64,000 nucleotides of DNA from positions 1 to 64,000 of the forward strand of contig DASTZZ010000031.1 in assembly GCA_035764005.1 (NCBI GenBank). Direction: 5' to 3'. Positions 1 through 8,190 of the stretch are shown here, one piece after another; within the stretch, counting starts at the first letter, position 1; each line of letters opens with the position of its first letter. The position numbers and the translations under genes are program-made. This DNA comes from Terriglobales bacterium. GTDB lineage: Bacteria; Acidobacteriota; Terriglobia; Terriglobales; Acidobacteriaceae. Below the pieces are notes generated by a model. The model saw only the letters and a list, made by a program, of their open reading frames with translations, was not told the origin of the DNA and made no database searches.

Positions 1-69
1 CTAGAAGCATCAATCACTACAATTGACGTCAAGACGGTGAAATATGGACATAAAACCGATCAAGAATGA
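1..69 (+). CDS. HigB-like toxin, C-terminal fragment (cut by window edge)
   Basis: Reading frame 1 is open from the window edge to a TGA at 67-69 and encodes the last 22 residues of a protein (ending DVKTVKYGHKTDQE). The IDVKTV stretch resembles the C-terminus of HigB/RelE-type mRNA interferases (family consensus around YDxIDxxTI), and the next gene is a HigA-like antitoxin whose ATG lies 26 bases inside this frame. Toxin-first order with overlap is typical of higBA. Only the tail is visible, so the assignment rests on context. Confidence 0.5.
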   Translation, partial: LEASITTIDVKTVKYGHKTDQE

Positions 70-469
70 AGAGAATTACAACGATGCTCTCCGCCGCATC
101 GAAGAACTTTGGGGAGCCCCTATCGGCAGCAAAGAAGGCGAGGAACTCAAGATCCTCACAACTCTCATCGAAGCCTACGAACGGGAACTTTACCCTATAC
201 ATCGCCCCAGCCCGATCGACGCTATCAAGTTTCGGTTGGAGCAGAGTGGAAAGGATTATCGTTCGCTGATTGGGGTCATCGGACAGCGGACGCGCGTTTA
301 CGAGGTGATGCGGGGAGATCGCCAGTTATCACTGAACATGATTCGAAAGCTTAACAGCCGTCTGAAGATTCCTGCAGAGGTACTTATCCAGCCAGGCCGA
401 AAACCGACGCCAAAACGTCATCGCAGTGCCTTAAAAGCGAAGCGCGCGCGGAAACAGGCACATTCCTGA
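44..469 (+). CDS. higA: HigA-like helix-turn-helix antitoxin
   Basis: This 141-residue protein has an N-terminal acidic helical region (about 1-60) and a C-terminal HTH (about 60-120) containing FRLEQSGKDYRSLIGVIG and VYEVMRGDRQLSLNMIRKL, the pattern of COG5499-type HigA antitoxins. The tail is very basic (KPTPKRHRSALKAKRARK). HigA neutralises HigB and represses its own operon. The start codon lies within the end of the toxin frame, so the pair is probably translationally coupled. The operator would be upstream of the window. Confidence 0.75.
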   Translation: MDIKPIKNEENYNDALRRIEELWGAPIGSKEGEELKILTTLIEAYERELYPIHRPSPIDAIKFRLEQSGKDYRSLIGVIGQRTRVYEVMRGDRQLSLNMIRKLNSRLKIPAEVLIQPGRKPTPKRHRSALKAKRARKQAHS

Positions 470-534
470 CAATTGCCTCTGCAGAGCGTGGCGAACTGCT
501 TAGCCCAGAAATGCCCGACGAATGCGGTGAAGTT

Positions 535-612
535 TGGCGTCCCCGACGGGATTTGAACCCGTGTTACCGCCGTGAAAGGGCGATGTCCTAGGCCGGGCTA
601 GACGACGGGGAC
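535..612 (-). tRNA. tRNA-Glu (TTC)
   Basis: Read on the minus strand the acceptor stem GTCCCCG pairs with CGGGGAC. The anticodon loop CTTTCAC places TTC at 576-574, the T arm contains GGTTCAAATCC, and a discriminator G is followed by genomically encoded CCA (537-535). All arms of a canonical tRNA-Glu are present. Confidence 0.95.
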
Positions 613-865
613 GCTGGTGGCGGGGCTTTGGGCGAACGGCAGGCGGGCTGACGTTCGTGCTTTATCAGTATCGCATATGAGGCGGCACTCGGCTTAGGTC
701 AACAGCAGAACGAAGAGCTCGCACGAATTCACAGCGCTATGGATTGGGCGGGTAATCAAAGCTCCGTGTTCTCCGTGGCTCCGTGGTGAAACTCGCAGGT
801 GTTTTGGCCGACTACCGGATGCCGACCGCCGAGTGCCGACTGCCAAACCGCTAAAATAACCGTTC
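613..865. other. Intergenic spacer with dispersed-repeat remnants
   Basis: No credible gene is seen in these 253 bases. The region contains tccgtgttctccgtggctcc and, just before the next gene, gccgagtgccgactgcc. Both are short motifs that recur elsewhere in the window (about 1470-1500, 3860-3945, 33276, 48320, 54121 and 54490). Confidence 0.5.
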
Positions 866-1468
866 ATGGCCGACCGTCTCTACCTCAGTCTCTGGTTTCC
901 TAGTTTTGGCGAAGCAGAGATGATGCCGCGGGCTCTCTCCGTGCTGCGGCAGTTCCCGTTTTCGACCGGGCGGCCCGGTATCGGATATTTAGCCGTGCAT
1001 GGCATCTCGTGGAACGAGCCTCCAGTGTTCGAGCAGACGTTCGATTATCGCGCTACGCCCGAGCAGGCGGTCGAGCTTGCTTCTGAGCATGTTCACTCCG
1101 ATCATGCTTATGAATTCGAGGCCATGTGGGATTTGTGGAGTCCCGAAACGGGAGGTGGGCTCGACACCACCTGGCGACTCACGCCGCAGGCGGTGAAGTT
1201 CGAGGTCCACGGAACCGACTTCGAGGACGGGATTTATCAGGAGCACGGCCATATTGAGATCGACTTCGGACTCGATACTCCCTTCTTACACGAAGAGCTC
1301 GATCTCGATCAGCCGAGCGAAGACCGCGTGAAAGCGAATGTCCAGAAGTTGGTTGCGTTTACGTCAGCCGTCGAGAAGCACTGTGGAATCAGCGGGCGCG
1401 TGCTGTGGTCGGACTCGGAGGAGAACCTGGTGCAGAAGCTGATTGCGCGATTGCAGAAGGTGCAGTAA
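866..1468 (+). CDS. Conserved hypothetical protein, 200 aa
   Basis: I do not recognise the family. The protein is soluble and acidic, rich in Trp, Asp and Glu, with no signal peptide or membrane helix. It begins MADRLYLSLWFPSFGEAEMM and ends in a helical segment (about 160-198). The codon pattern and the 200-residue uninterrupted frame support a real gene. It lies between tRNA-Glu and a small membrane ORF and faces the convergent glyS. Confidence 0.7.
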   Translation: MADRLYLSLWFPSFGEAEMMPRALSVLRQFPFSTGRPGIGYLAVHGISWNEPPVFEQTFDYRATPEQAVELASEHVHSDHAYEFEAMWDLWSPETGGGLDTTWRLTPQAVKFEVHGTDFEDGIYQEHGHIEIDFGLDTPFLHEELDLDQPSEDRVKANVQKLVAFTSAVEKHCGISGRVLWSDSEENLVQKLIARLQKVQ

Positions 1469-1535
1469 AACTCGGCAGTCGGCACTCGGCTTTCGGCTAA
1501 AAACAATAACAAGAATCCATCACTAATCGGGGACT

Positions 1536-1700
1536 ATGCCAGTGCACCAGACTAGGTTCGAGAGCACACCGGGTTTGTGGGTCATCGCAGCCGCAATAGT
1601 TGGCTTGAATATCTGGTACGACGTTTATCACCCTCTCGGTCTCATCTTTGATGTGTTCGTGGCTGTTGTCGCGCTTTTTGCCTACCTGAAACGCGCTTAG
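1536..1700 (+). CDS. Small membrane protein, 54 aa
   Basis: An ATG at 1536 opens a 54-codon frame ending in TAG at 1698-1700. After a short polar N-terminus, LWVIAAAIVGLNIW can form one membrane helix and GLIFDVFVAVVALFAYL a second, with a basic end (LKRA), a plausible two-helix inner-membrane protein. No strong Shine-Dalgarno is visible. It ends 14 bases before the convergent glyS stop. The frame could be fortuitous, but the paired hydrophobic segments and basic end argue for a real gene. Confidence 0.5.
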   Translation: MPVHQTRFESTPGLWVIAAAIVGLNIWYDVYHPLGLIFDVFVAVVALFAYLKRA

Positions 1701-1713
1701 TTCTGCGAGCCGA

Positions 1714-3840
1714 CTACTTCTCCGCGACAATCTCGGAGAAGTCCGCGATCGTTGAAAAACTTCGTTGCATGGTCGCCAGCAGTGCGAGGCGGTTCGAGCG
1801 GAGCTTTTCGTCATCGACCATGACCATCACTTTGTCGAAGAACGTATCCACCACAGGACGCAGTTGAGCAATGTGCGCTAGTGCCTCCCGCTCCTGCTTC
1901 GATCGTCGTAAAGACTGAACACGAGTGCGGGCTTCCCCGACGCGGGCTGCCAGTTCTTTTTCTGCCTGATCCATGAGATCGGCGGGCTTGAATTCTTCTG
2001 GCCACTTCTTCCCACTCTCCTGCGCCTGGCGAAGGATGTTCTTGATGCGTTTGAATGCCATGGAAATGGCGATGAAGTCTTCGGTAGGACGGATGTTGGT
2101 TACTGCCTCCGCGCGCGCGATAGCGTCGACTACATCATCCGAACCGGCGGCGAGAACGGCGTTGACCACGTCGTAGCCAAAGCCGCGCAGATCGCGGAGA
2201 TAGAACTCCAGGCGCTCGCGGAAGAATTCCGAAATCGTCTTGCCGGCGTTCTCTAAGTGCGAAAGCTTTCCTTTCAGTTCGGCCGAGGCGCGATACTGCT
2301 GAAGCGAAGCCGCGAAAATTTCACTGACACGCAGCGGCAGCTTGTGTTCAGCCAGGATGCGGACGATTCCATTTGCCTGTCGGCGTAGCGCGAATGGATC
2401 CTTCGACCCAGTGGGCTGCAGACCGAGAGCGAACATTCCCGCAATGCTGTCGGCTTTATCTGCAATCGAAACTAATGCGCCTTCCAGGGAACGCGGCACG
2501 GGATCATCCGATGATTCGGGACGATAGTGATCGTAAATGGCATCGCAGACTGCATGGCTGTGATGCTGCGCTTTGGCGTAGAGTCCGCCAACCACTCCTT
2601 GGAGTTCGGTGAATTCCTTCACCAGTTCGGTGGTTAGATCGGTTTTCGCGAGTTGGGCAGCTTGATCGGCAGCTTTTCGATCGAGCGAAGCGCCAGAAGC
2701 AGCCAGTCGCTCGGCAAGCGCAGCAACCACGGCGCGTATGCGTTCTGTTTTGGACCAGTAGCTGCCCAGGTCTTTTTGAAAGGTGACGCTGCGCAGCATC
2801 TCGACCCGCTGCGCGAGGGGAATCTCTTGATCGGCCTGCCAGAAGAATTGCGCGTCGTTAAAGCGGGCGCGCAGTACGCGCTCGTTGCCGTGGCGAATGA
2901 TGCCGTCGTGATCACCATCGGTGTTGAGCACGGCCAGGAAGTGCGGTGCGAGTTTTCCGTTTGCGCTCTCAATCGCGAAATATTTCTGGTGATCGCGCAT
3001 TACTGTCACCAGCACTTCTTCGGGAAGCGAAAGAAATGCCTGATCGAAATTTCCGAGGATTACGCCGGGAAATTCTGTGAGGTTGATGACCGTGTTGAGC
3101 AAAGCTGCATCTTCTCGCCAGCGCGCTCCGGAGACGGTGCGCGTCGCCGCATCGAGTGCTTTGCGAATCTGCTTCTCGCGCTCGGCGGGATCGACGATTA
3201 CTTTGCTCGTCTTCAGTTCCCCGTCGTAGGCGGCTGGAGACGATATCGTGACTTCCGAAGCAGCGAGAATCCGATGTCCGCGAGATTTCTTTCCCGCACG
3301 CACACCGGCGTATTCGAGCGGCAATACTTCGCTGTCGAGAAGTCCGACGAGCCAGCGGACGGGACGCACGAAGCGCTCCGGCTTGCCGCCTCGCCAATAC
3401 ATATTCTTCGCCCAATAGAGAGCGTTCAGCTCTTTCGGTAACGCTTCGGCGAGAAGCTCGGCGGCACTTCGGCCTTTGCGGATCACCGTTGCGGCAACGT
3501 ACTCGCCTTTCGGTTTGGTGATGCGCTCGAGCTTGCTGACCTCTACTCCAACTTTGCGAGCAAAGGCCTCAGCCGCGGGAGTGGGATTTCCATCTTTGTA
3601 TGCGACTTTGGTTGCGGGACCCTCCATCAACTCCTTTACGTCCGCCTGTTTCGATTCGACGTTGCGTGCAACTACGGCAAGGCGACGCGGAGTGGAGAAT
3701 GCAGTTAGAGCAGCTCGGCCTTGAACAAGGCGCTCGCGCTGCAGCAGATCGGAGACGCGCTTAGCGAGCTCTTCACGCGCCGCATCGATCATGCGCGCCG
3801 GAATTTCTTCGCAGCCTATTTCGAGCAATAGATCGGGCAT
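1714..3840 (-). CDS. glyS: Glycyl-tRNA synthetase beta subunit
   Basis: GlyS is the tRNA-binding subunit of bacterial alpha2beta2 glycyl-tRNA synthetase. The N-terminus MPDLLLEIGCEEIPARMI is the family signature, so the start is placed at ATG 3840 rather than 57 bases upstream, where the extra residues read into repeat DNA. At about 708 residues it is full length. The C-terminal part (about 560-690) is the helical tRNA-binding domain. It follows glyQ in the leftward recO-glyQ-glyS block, separated from it by an inverted repeat that may affect expression. Confidence 0.97.
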   Translation of the reverse strand: MPDLLLEIGCEEIPARMIDAAREELAKRVSDLLQRERLVQGRAALTAFSTPRRLAVVARNVESKQADVKELMEGPATKVAYKDGNPTPAAEAFARKVGVEVSKLERITKPKGEYVAATVIRKGRSAAELLAEALPKELNALYWAKNMYWRGGKPERFVRPVRWLVGLLDSEVLPLEYAGVRAGKKSRGHRILAASEVTISSPAAYDGELKTSKVIVDPAEREKQIRKALDAATRTVSGARWREDAALLNTVINLTEFPGVILGNFDQAFLSLPEEVLVTVMRDHQKYFAIESANGKLAPHFLAVLNTDGDHDGIIRHGNERVLRARFNDAQFFWQADQEIPLAQRVEMLRSVTFQKDLGSYWSKTERIRAVVAALAERLAASGASLDRKAADQAAQLAKTDLTTELVKEFTELQGVVGGLYAKAQHHSHAVCDAIYDHYRPESSDDPVPRSLEGALVSIADKADSIAGMFALGLQPTGSKDPFALRRQANGIVRILAEHKLPLRVSEIFAASLQQYRASAELKGKLSHLENAGKTISEFFRERLEFYLRDLRGFGYDVVNAVLAAGSDDVVDAIARAEAVTNIRPTEDFIAISMAFKRIKNILRQAQESGKKWPEEFKPADLMDQAEKELAARVGEARTRVQSLRRSKQEREALAHIAQLRPVVDTFFDKVMVMVDDEKLRSNRLALLATMQRSFSTIADFSEIVAEK

Positions 3841-3859
3841 TTTCGTTTCGACGGACCGG

Positions 3860-3945
3860 GGGTTAACACGGAGGTCACAAAGGTGAACGAAGTACACGAA
3901 GCTCCGTGACCTTGATTTTCTACTCCGTGACCTTCGTGTTAACCC
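3860..3945. repeat. Inverted repeat between glyQ and glyS
   Basis: Two 19-base arms, 3860-3878 and 3927-3945, are complementary at 18 of 19 positions (left begins gggttaacacgg, right ends cgtgttaaccc). The 48-base loop holds further cacgaag/ctccgtgacc motifs. The arms have no T-run, so this is not a classical terminator. The ctccgtg-type motif recurs elsewhere in the window, which suggests a dispersed repeat. Confidence 0.8.
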
Positions 3946-3954
3946 AGCGGGCGA

Positions 3955-4932
3955 TTAAACTGCGACTTCGCGTCGCGCTTCACTTCCTCGCACTGCTGCT
4001 TGCTGCTGGTCCAAATATGCTTTCGCCACTCCTACAGCAAGGGTTCGAATGCGGGCGATCACGCCGACTCGCTCGGTTACTGAGATCGCGCCTCGCGCAT
4101 CGAGGATGTTGAACAGATGCGAACACTTGAGGCAAAGGTCAAAGGCTCCCAAAACGGGATAGCGACGAAGTGACTCTGTATCGCCACTATCTTCAGCCCG
4201 CTTCTTCGCCGAGGCGTATCCATCGATCAGCGCCTTGCACTCGGCCTCGAAGAGCTGCAGGTGTTGCCAGGCTTTCTGCACGTCGGCCGCTTCAAAGTTG
4301 TACACGGAAAGCTGCAGCTCTTCGGCCAGGCGTACATCGCCATAGGTGACTGGCTTGCCGTCTGCGCCGCGTGACCAGACGATGTCGTAAATGCTGTCCA
4401 CATCCTGTAGAAACGCTGCGAGGCGTTCGAGCCCATAGGTCAGCTCCGCCGAGATCGGATCGAGGTCGATTCCGCCGCATTGCTGGAAATAAGTGAACTG
4501 CGTGATCTCAAGTCCGTCGAGCATCACCTGCCAGCCGATTCCCCACGCGCCAAGTGTAGGCGACTCCCAGTTATCTTCCTCGAACTTGATATCGTGCTGG
4601 CGCAGATCGATCCCGATGGCTTCGAGCGAGCGCAGATAAAGTTCCTGCACATCATTCGGTGGCGCCTTGAGGATCACCTGAAGCTGCGTGTGCTTATAAA
4701 GACGATTGGGATTCTCGCCGTAGCGTCCGTCGGCCGGACGTCGCGAGGGCTGCAGATAGGCAACACGGTACGGCTTCGGCCCAAGCACGCGCAGAAATGT
4801 TTCCGGCGACATGGTTCCGGCGCCCACTTCGAGATCGTAGGGCTGCTGCAGCACGCAACCGTACTCAGCCCAGAAGGTCTGGAGCTTGAGGATGAGGTCT
4901 TGAAAACTCAGCGCGGGCTTCGATTTCGCCAT
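3955..4932 (-). CDS. glyQ: Glycyl-tRNA synthetase alpha subunit
   Basis: GlyQ is the catalytic class II subunit that activates glycine with ATP. Diagnostic stretches are [39 protein letters not shown] and [20 protein letters not shown]. The start is placed at ATG 4932 ([13 protein letters not shown]) because the family begins there. At 325 residues it is slightly longer than the usual 300, because of an Ala/Glu/Arg-rich C-terminus. It pairs with glyS directly downstream. Confidence 0.97.
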   Translation of the reverse strand: MAKSKPALSFQDLILKLQTFWAEYGCVLQQPYDLEVGAGTMSPETFLRVLGPKPYRVAYLQPSRRPADGRYGENPNRLYKHTQLQVILKAPPNDVQELYLRSLEAIGIDLRQHDIKFEEDNWESPTLGAWGIGWQVMLDGLEITQFTYFQQCGGIDLDPISAELTYGLERLAAFLQDVDSIYDIVWSRGADGKPVTYGDVRLAEELQLSVYNFEAADVQKAWQHLQLFEAECKALIDGYASAKKRAEDSGDTESLRRYPVLGAFDLCLKCSHLFNILDARGAISVTERVGVIARIRTLAVGVAKAYLDQQQAAVRGSEARREVAV

Positions 4933-4970
4933 TGTTGATGGGACGTACAATTTTCGTTTTCAGCGTTTTG

Positions 4971-5038
4971 AATTTCGTGATTTCCTGATTTCGCGATTTC
5001 GCGATTTGCAAATCACGAAATCACACAATCACGAAATA
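4971..5038. repeat. Short inverted/tandem repeat (atttcgtgattt type)
   Basis: The spacer between recO and glyQ carries aatttcgtgattt, then tandem tttcgcga units, then two copies of aatcacgaaat. The left arm and the right copies are complementary and can form an AT-rich hairpin. It lies inside the presumed recO-glyQ transcript. It has no terminator T-run in the direction of transcription. Confidence 0.65.
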
Positions 5039-5049
5039 ACCCACAGGCT

Positions 5050-5790
5050 TCAGTCTAACTTGCCCAACGCTACGCTCGTTACCAGCTTACCTTCGATGTG
5101 GCGTTCGATGCACTGTGCCAGAAATTTTCTCAGATCGGCGCCGCGCTGACGCTTCCAGGGCTCGTTGGCGAAGACATCGACGGGAGCGCGGAACATCTCG
5201 GTGGCCATTTGGCGCGATGCCAGCGACATCTCTGAACTCGCCAAGCGTTTGTGCGTCGCGCACATCAAGCCATCGGCTAGCGCATGAAAGTACACACGTC
5301 CCGTCCCGTTCAGCTCGTCGCCGCACACGATGCAGGCTCCCAGATCGGGAAGCAGGCCCATAAGGCGCGTGATCCAGAGATCGAAGTACGTGAGCGGCAT
5401 CCAGATTTCTCCGGCTTCGATTCGCGGCAGTATGGAAAGCGTAAGTCTGAAAACCGCGTCGTTGGCGTCGTGATCCGGGAGCAAGCCATCAAGCACTTCA
5501 GCAACGTAGGCCAGCGCCACGGAACGCTCGTAGTCGATGGCATGCATCAATGGCGACTCGAGCACGTCGCAGGAGTCGAGGCGGACCAGTTCCTGGCCGG
5601 CCTTTTGATCGTAGTAAGCGCGAACGCGCGTCAGCGGTTCGAGCGCTCCTCCGAATCTGCGCTTCGACTTCTTCGCCGAGCGGGCTACGCCGCGAATCTT
5701 GCCTTCTTCGCGGGTGAAGAGCGTCACCAGCAAGTCAGCTTCCCGCAGCGGATATGTCCGCAGCACGATGGCTTCTGACTGCTTTAGCAC
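5050..5790 (-). CDS. recO: DNA repair protein RecO
   Basis: RecO anneals complementary strands and, with RecR, loads RecA onto SSB-coated DNA in the RecFOR pathway. The N-terminal OB fold is seen in SEAIVLRTYPLREADLLVTL and GVARSAKKSKRRFGGALEP. The C-terminal helical domain carries Cys153 and Cys156 (CIVCGDEL) and Cys177, a zinc-binding arrangement found in many RecO proteins. At 246 residues it is full length. It is the first gene of the leftward recO-glyQ-glyS block. Confidence 0.93.
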   Translation of the reverse strand: MLKQSEAIVLRTYPLREADLLVTLFTREEGKIRGVARSAKKSKRRFGGALEPLTRVRAYYDQKAGQELVRLDSCDVLESPLMHAIDYERSVALAYVAEVLDGLLPDHDANDAVFRLTLSILPRIEAGEIWMPLTYFDLWITRLMGLLPDLGACIVCGDELNGTGRVYFHALADGLMCATHKRLASSEMSLASRQMATEMFRAPVDVFANEPWKRQRGADLRKFLAQCIERHIEGKLVTSVALGKLD

Positions 5791-5872
5791 GGCGCTGACC
5801 TCGAGGGGGATTTTAAATTATCCCTAAGCGCCGACCAGGAACGCAGCAGTTGGCTAAGCCTGCATGGCGCTC

Positions 5873-6009
5873 TGTCATTCCGAACGCCTGATGTTGGCGG
5901 AGGAATCCCTATCGACTTCCAGAATCTCTCCCAAAGCTTGTATAAGTACGTAGGGATTCCTCACTCCTGCTCACGCAAAAAGATGCGTGAGCATCCGTTC
6001 GGAATGACA
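5873..6009. repeat. Palindromic repeat element A, copy 1
   Basis: This 137-bp element begins TGTCATTCCGAACG and ends with the exact complement CGTTCGGAATGACA. Inside it AGGAATCCCTA (5901-5911) is matched by TAGGGATTCCT (5951-5961), and cgcaaaaagatgcg forms the tip of a smaller hairpin. The same outer and inner arms recur at 33094-33261. It has no coding capacity, so it is a MITE- or REP-like element. Confidence 0.85.
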
Positions 6010-6030
6010 AAAAAGAGCGACCGCAAACAC

Positions 6031-6056
6031 GAAACCCGACCTCACGGCCGGGTTTC
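6031..6056 (-). terminator. Probable terminator of the ferredoxin gene
   Basis: The hairpin has arms gaaacccg and cgggtttc around a GC-rich core, 25 bases past the ferredoxin stop. On the minus strand it is followed by a modest T-rich run (TTTCGTGTTTG). The T-tract is weak, so termination may be partial. Confidence 0.55.
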
Positions 6057-6080
6057 TGCGGTGCAAATGCTGGGTAATCG

Positions 6081-6341
6081 TCAGCGACCGAAATACTGCG
6101 CGTTCTTGCCTTCGTATTCCTTCCACTTGTCGGGCAGATCATCGGCAGCGAAGATCGCAGACACCGGACAGACAGGAACGCATGCACCACAGTCGATACA
6201 CTCGACCGGATCGATGAAAAGCTGTTGCGCTTCAGCGTGGGGACCTTCATCCTTCTTTGGATGGATGCAGTCCACCGGGCATGCATCGACGCACGCTGTG
6301 TCCTTGGTGCCTATGCAGGGTTCTGCGATTACGTATGCCAT
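6081..6341 (-). CDS. fdxA: 7Fe ferredoxin (3Fe-4S/4Fe-4S)
   Basis: This 86-residue electron carrier has Cys9, 17, 21 and 25, and Cys48, 51, 54 and 58. That spacing equals Azotobacter ferredoxin I (8/16/20/24 and 39/42/45/49): the C-x7-C-x3-CP motif builds the 3Fe-4S site and the CxxCxxCxxxCP motif the 4Fe-4S site, with one extra Cys. A GGAGAG box lies 8 bases before the ATG on the minus strand. It is monocistronic, so the redox partner cannot be inferred from the neighbours. Confidence 0.93.
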   Translation of the reverse strand: MAYVIAEPCIGTKDTACVDACPVDCIHPKKDEGPHAEAQQLFIDPVECIDCGACVPVCPVSAIFAADDLPDKWKEYEGKNAQYFGR

Positions 6342-7090
6342 TTCTGTTTCTCTCCAATGAAAAGCGCCGCGATGAACAACAAGGGCGCGATTAGTTCTGA
6401 CTGGAAATAAATATCTTATCAGCAGCCGCGCCGCTGGGGAAAGAAGCGCAGCGCTGTTCCGGCGAGCGAATGAACACCCAGTTCTTGCTCGAACTCTTGA
6501 ACGTGAGCCCGGAGATGCCGTTAATTATGTCTTCCTGAAGGCCCGCTTTTGGCCGAAGGATCTCCAGCAATGCTTCAACCTGGAATGCTGTGGCTTGGCT
6601 CTCACCAGAAAACCTGCATTGATGGGCCAAGAGCCTGGAAACCGCAATTCAGTCCGCCACACTCCGGGAGATCCTTCGCGCAAAGGAAGCGCTTCAGGGT
6701 GACAGTAATTGAAGATGTGGTCGGAGGACTATCATTGCCCAATCCGAATCGCCGGTGTATACCAAGGCGGGAAATGCACGGATCAAAAGCCATCGATTGA
6801 TCGTGCAGGTGCTGTGAAAATTTTGCGGACTTTTCTCCGCTGGAAGCATCTGTTAAGAGATGCGTCCGAGTCCCTGATGAGTTCCAATCTGGGACGACAG
6901 ACCTTCGAGCCGCGCGGGCCGGCGGTTACGCTGTTATTACGCTGCTTTTCGCTGTTCCGAATGTAGGCAAAAAATGCAGGGCTCCGATAAGCAATTTCCC
7001 GTCAGCGATTTGCGAGAAATTATCCGCAGTTCAGTCCGAATCATCCGAAAATTACGCTGTTTTTTACGCTGTTTTCGCGAGCAGCTTGAT
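6342..7090. other. Long non-coding gap
   Basis: Besides repeat element B (6528-6704) I see no supported gene. A 79-codon leftward frame at 6391-6630 begins inside element B; its C-terminal 50 codons could be the relic of a broken gene but match nothing I know. From 6926 to 7080 the motif tacgctgtt occurs repeatedly (gttacgctgttattacgctg and attacgctgttttttacgct). Confidence 0.5.
6528..6704. repeat. Palindromic repeat element B, copy 1
   Basis: This 177-bp element starts tgtcttcctgaag and ends cttcagggtgaca. Near the ends ccgaaggatctcc is matched by gggagatccttcgcg, and internally gcttggctctc is matched by gggccaagagcc. The whole sequence is similar to 15825-16003 in length, order and arms. 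It is non-coding. Confidence 0.85.
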
Positions 7091-8116
7091 TCAAGATTCA
7101 AGCGACTGCTTCGGCGTGAGATAGGTGTGGGTGATGCGATCGTGCCAGCAGAGACGGTCTTCATCGATCAGCGCCCAGGCGAATCCCATTCCTAGTGCCG
7201 CGAACGACAGCACAGTCGCGATCGCGCGGCAGCGTAGGCGCGCTCGCGACGGCGCTTGCCCGTCAAATGTCCGAAGCTGCAGTCCTGAGGCTTGCATTCC
7301 CGGAGTGCTGAGGCTGAAAGAAAGCGAGAGGAAGTAATAGATCCCCAACAGCAAGATAATGCAGATTGCAGCGCTGGCAATCAGCGGCTTGGTCATGGGC
7401 AGCGACGCGGCGAAGAACTGGGATGCGACGCCGAAGACGGCGATGGCCGCGAGCATGATTGCGCCGTCGACTGCCGAGGCATAAACGCGCTGCTCCATCG
7501 ACGCGGTCTGCAAAGGTACTTCGAGTTCTGCGGTTAAGACGTGTACCGGCGCCTCGGGTGCAATCTCGATTGCGCTCAGCGGATTCGGCGGAGGCGGAAG
7601 AAGCTCTTCGTCGGCTTCGAAGATGCGCAGCTGATCCGAGACAGGTTCGGCGAGTTCGTGATAGTGCTGCGCTCGCGGAAATTCGATTACGTTCTTGACG
7701 CGTTCGTTAATCCGCGGAAATGGCGGTAACGGCGCGGGCTCGTGGAATTCAACTTCTGGTTCGGGAGCATATTCAATCGGATCATCGGCGATGGATTGCG
7801 CAAGTGAGTGCTCGAACTCCGCTCGCGTCGAAATTACAGGCTCGGGAAGCGGCTCTGCGATTGGACTCGGGGCCGCAGCGCTCTCTGGCTCCTGGTTCCA
7901 CCATGAGGTTCGCGTCTTGGCTGGCTCGATCTCCCGTTCGGGTTCTGCCGGCTCTGCATCGAAATCCAGCAGCGGGGCGTCGGGATCGAGTCGGCGACGT
8001 TTGCGCGCGTTGTGGGCGCGGACCTGAAGAGAAACTTGCCGACGCCAATCCTGCGCAGGAAGAGGATCGCCAGAACAGGCGCAGGTGCAATCACTGCCAC
8101 ATCGCGGACAAGCCAT
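7091..8116 (-). CDS. RDD-family membrane protein with N-terminal Cys-rich motif
   Basis: The C-terminal third is an RDD domain: it opens with EQRVYASAVDGAIMLAA, has hydrophobic helices around 230-250 and 258-285, and ends with a third helix before WALIDEDRLCWHDRITHTYL. RDD proteins are poorly characterised inner-membrane proteins, some linked to ion or metabolite transport. The start is placed at ATG 8116 (MACPRCGSDCTCAC), giving 341 aa; four cysteines there may bind zinc. The middle (about 40-200) is low-complexity Pro/Glu-rich. It is transcribed divergently from lptD, with starts 74 bases apart. Confidence 0.8.
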   Translation of the reverse strand: MACPRCGSDCTCACSGDPLPAQDWRRQVSLQVRAHNARKRRRLDPDAPLLDFDAEPAEPEREIEPAKTRTSWWNQEPESAAAPSPIAEPLPEPVISTRAEFEHSLAQSIADDPIEYAPEPEVEFHEPAPLPPFPRINERVKNVIEFPRAQHYHELAEPVSDQLRIFEADEELLPPPPNPLSAIEIAPEAPVHVLTAELEVPLQTASMEQRVYASAVDGAIMLAAIAVFGVASQFFAASLPMTKPLIASAAICIILLLGIYYFLSLSFSLSTPGMQASGLQLRTFDGQAPSRARLRCRAIATVLSFAALGMGFAWALIDEDRLCWHDRITHTYLTPKQSLES

Positions 8117-8190
8117 ATCGGTAGGGTCCCAGCGGAGCGGCTGCTGCTTTTGCACGCCTTCCAGCCCACGTGCTAAGTTCAGCGATTCGG

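Noticed and set aside
535-613. tRNA-Glu as the attachment site of an integrated element
   Set aside because: No integrase lies near it, no repeated tRNA 3' end was seen nearby, and the following genes (recO, glyQ, glyS) are core genes.
2653-3441. A 262-codon rightward frame inside glyS
   Set aside because: It lies opposite a full-length, unmistakable glyS and has no recognisable protein features; high GC keeps antisense frames open.
4951-5049. A glycine riboswitch or T-box before glyQ
   Set aside because: The 99-base spacer is made of atttcgtgattt-type repeats; no T-box motif, specifier loop or glycine aptamer core is recognisable.
6391-6630. A 79-codon leftward frame beginning inside repeat element B
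   Set aside because: The first 35 codons are repeat sequence, and the remainder matches nothing I know; it could be a relic but cannot be supported as a gene.
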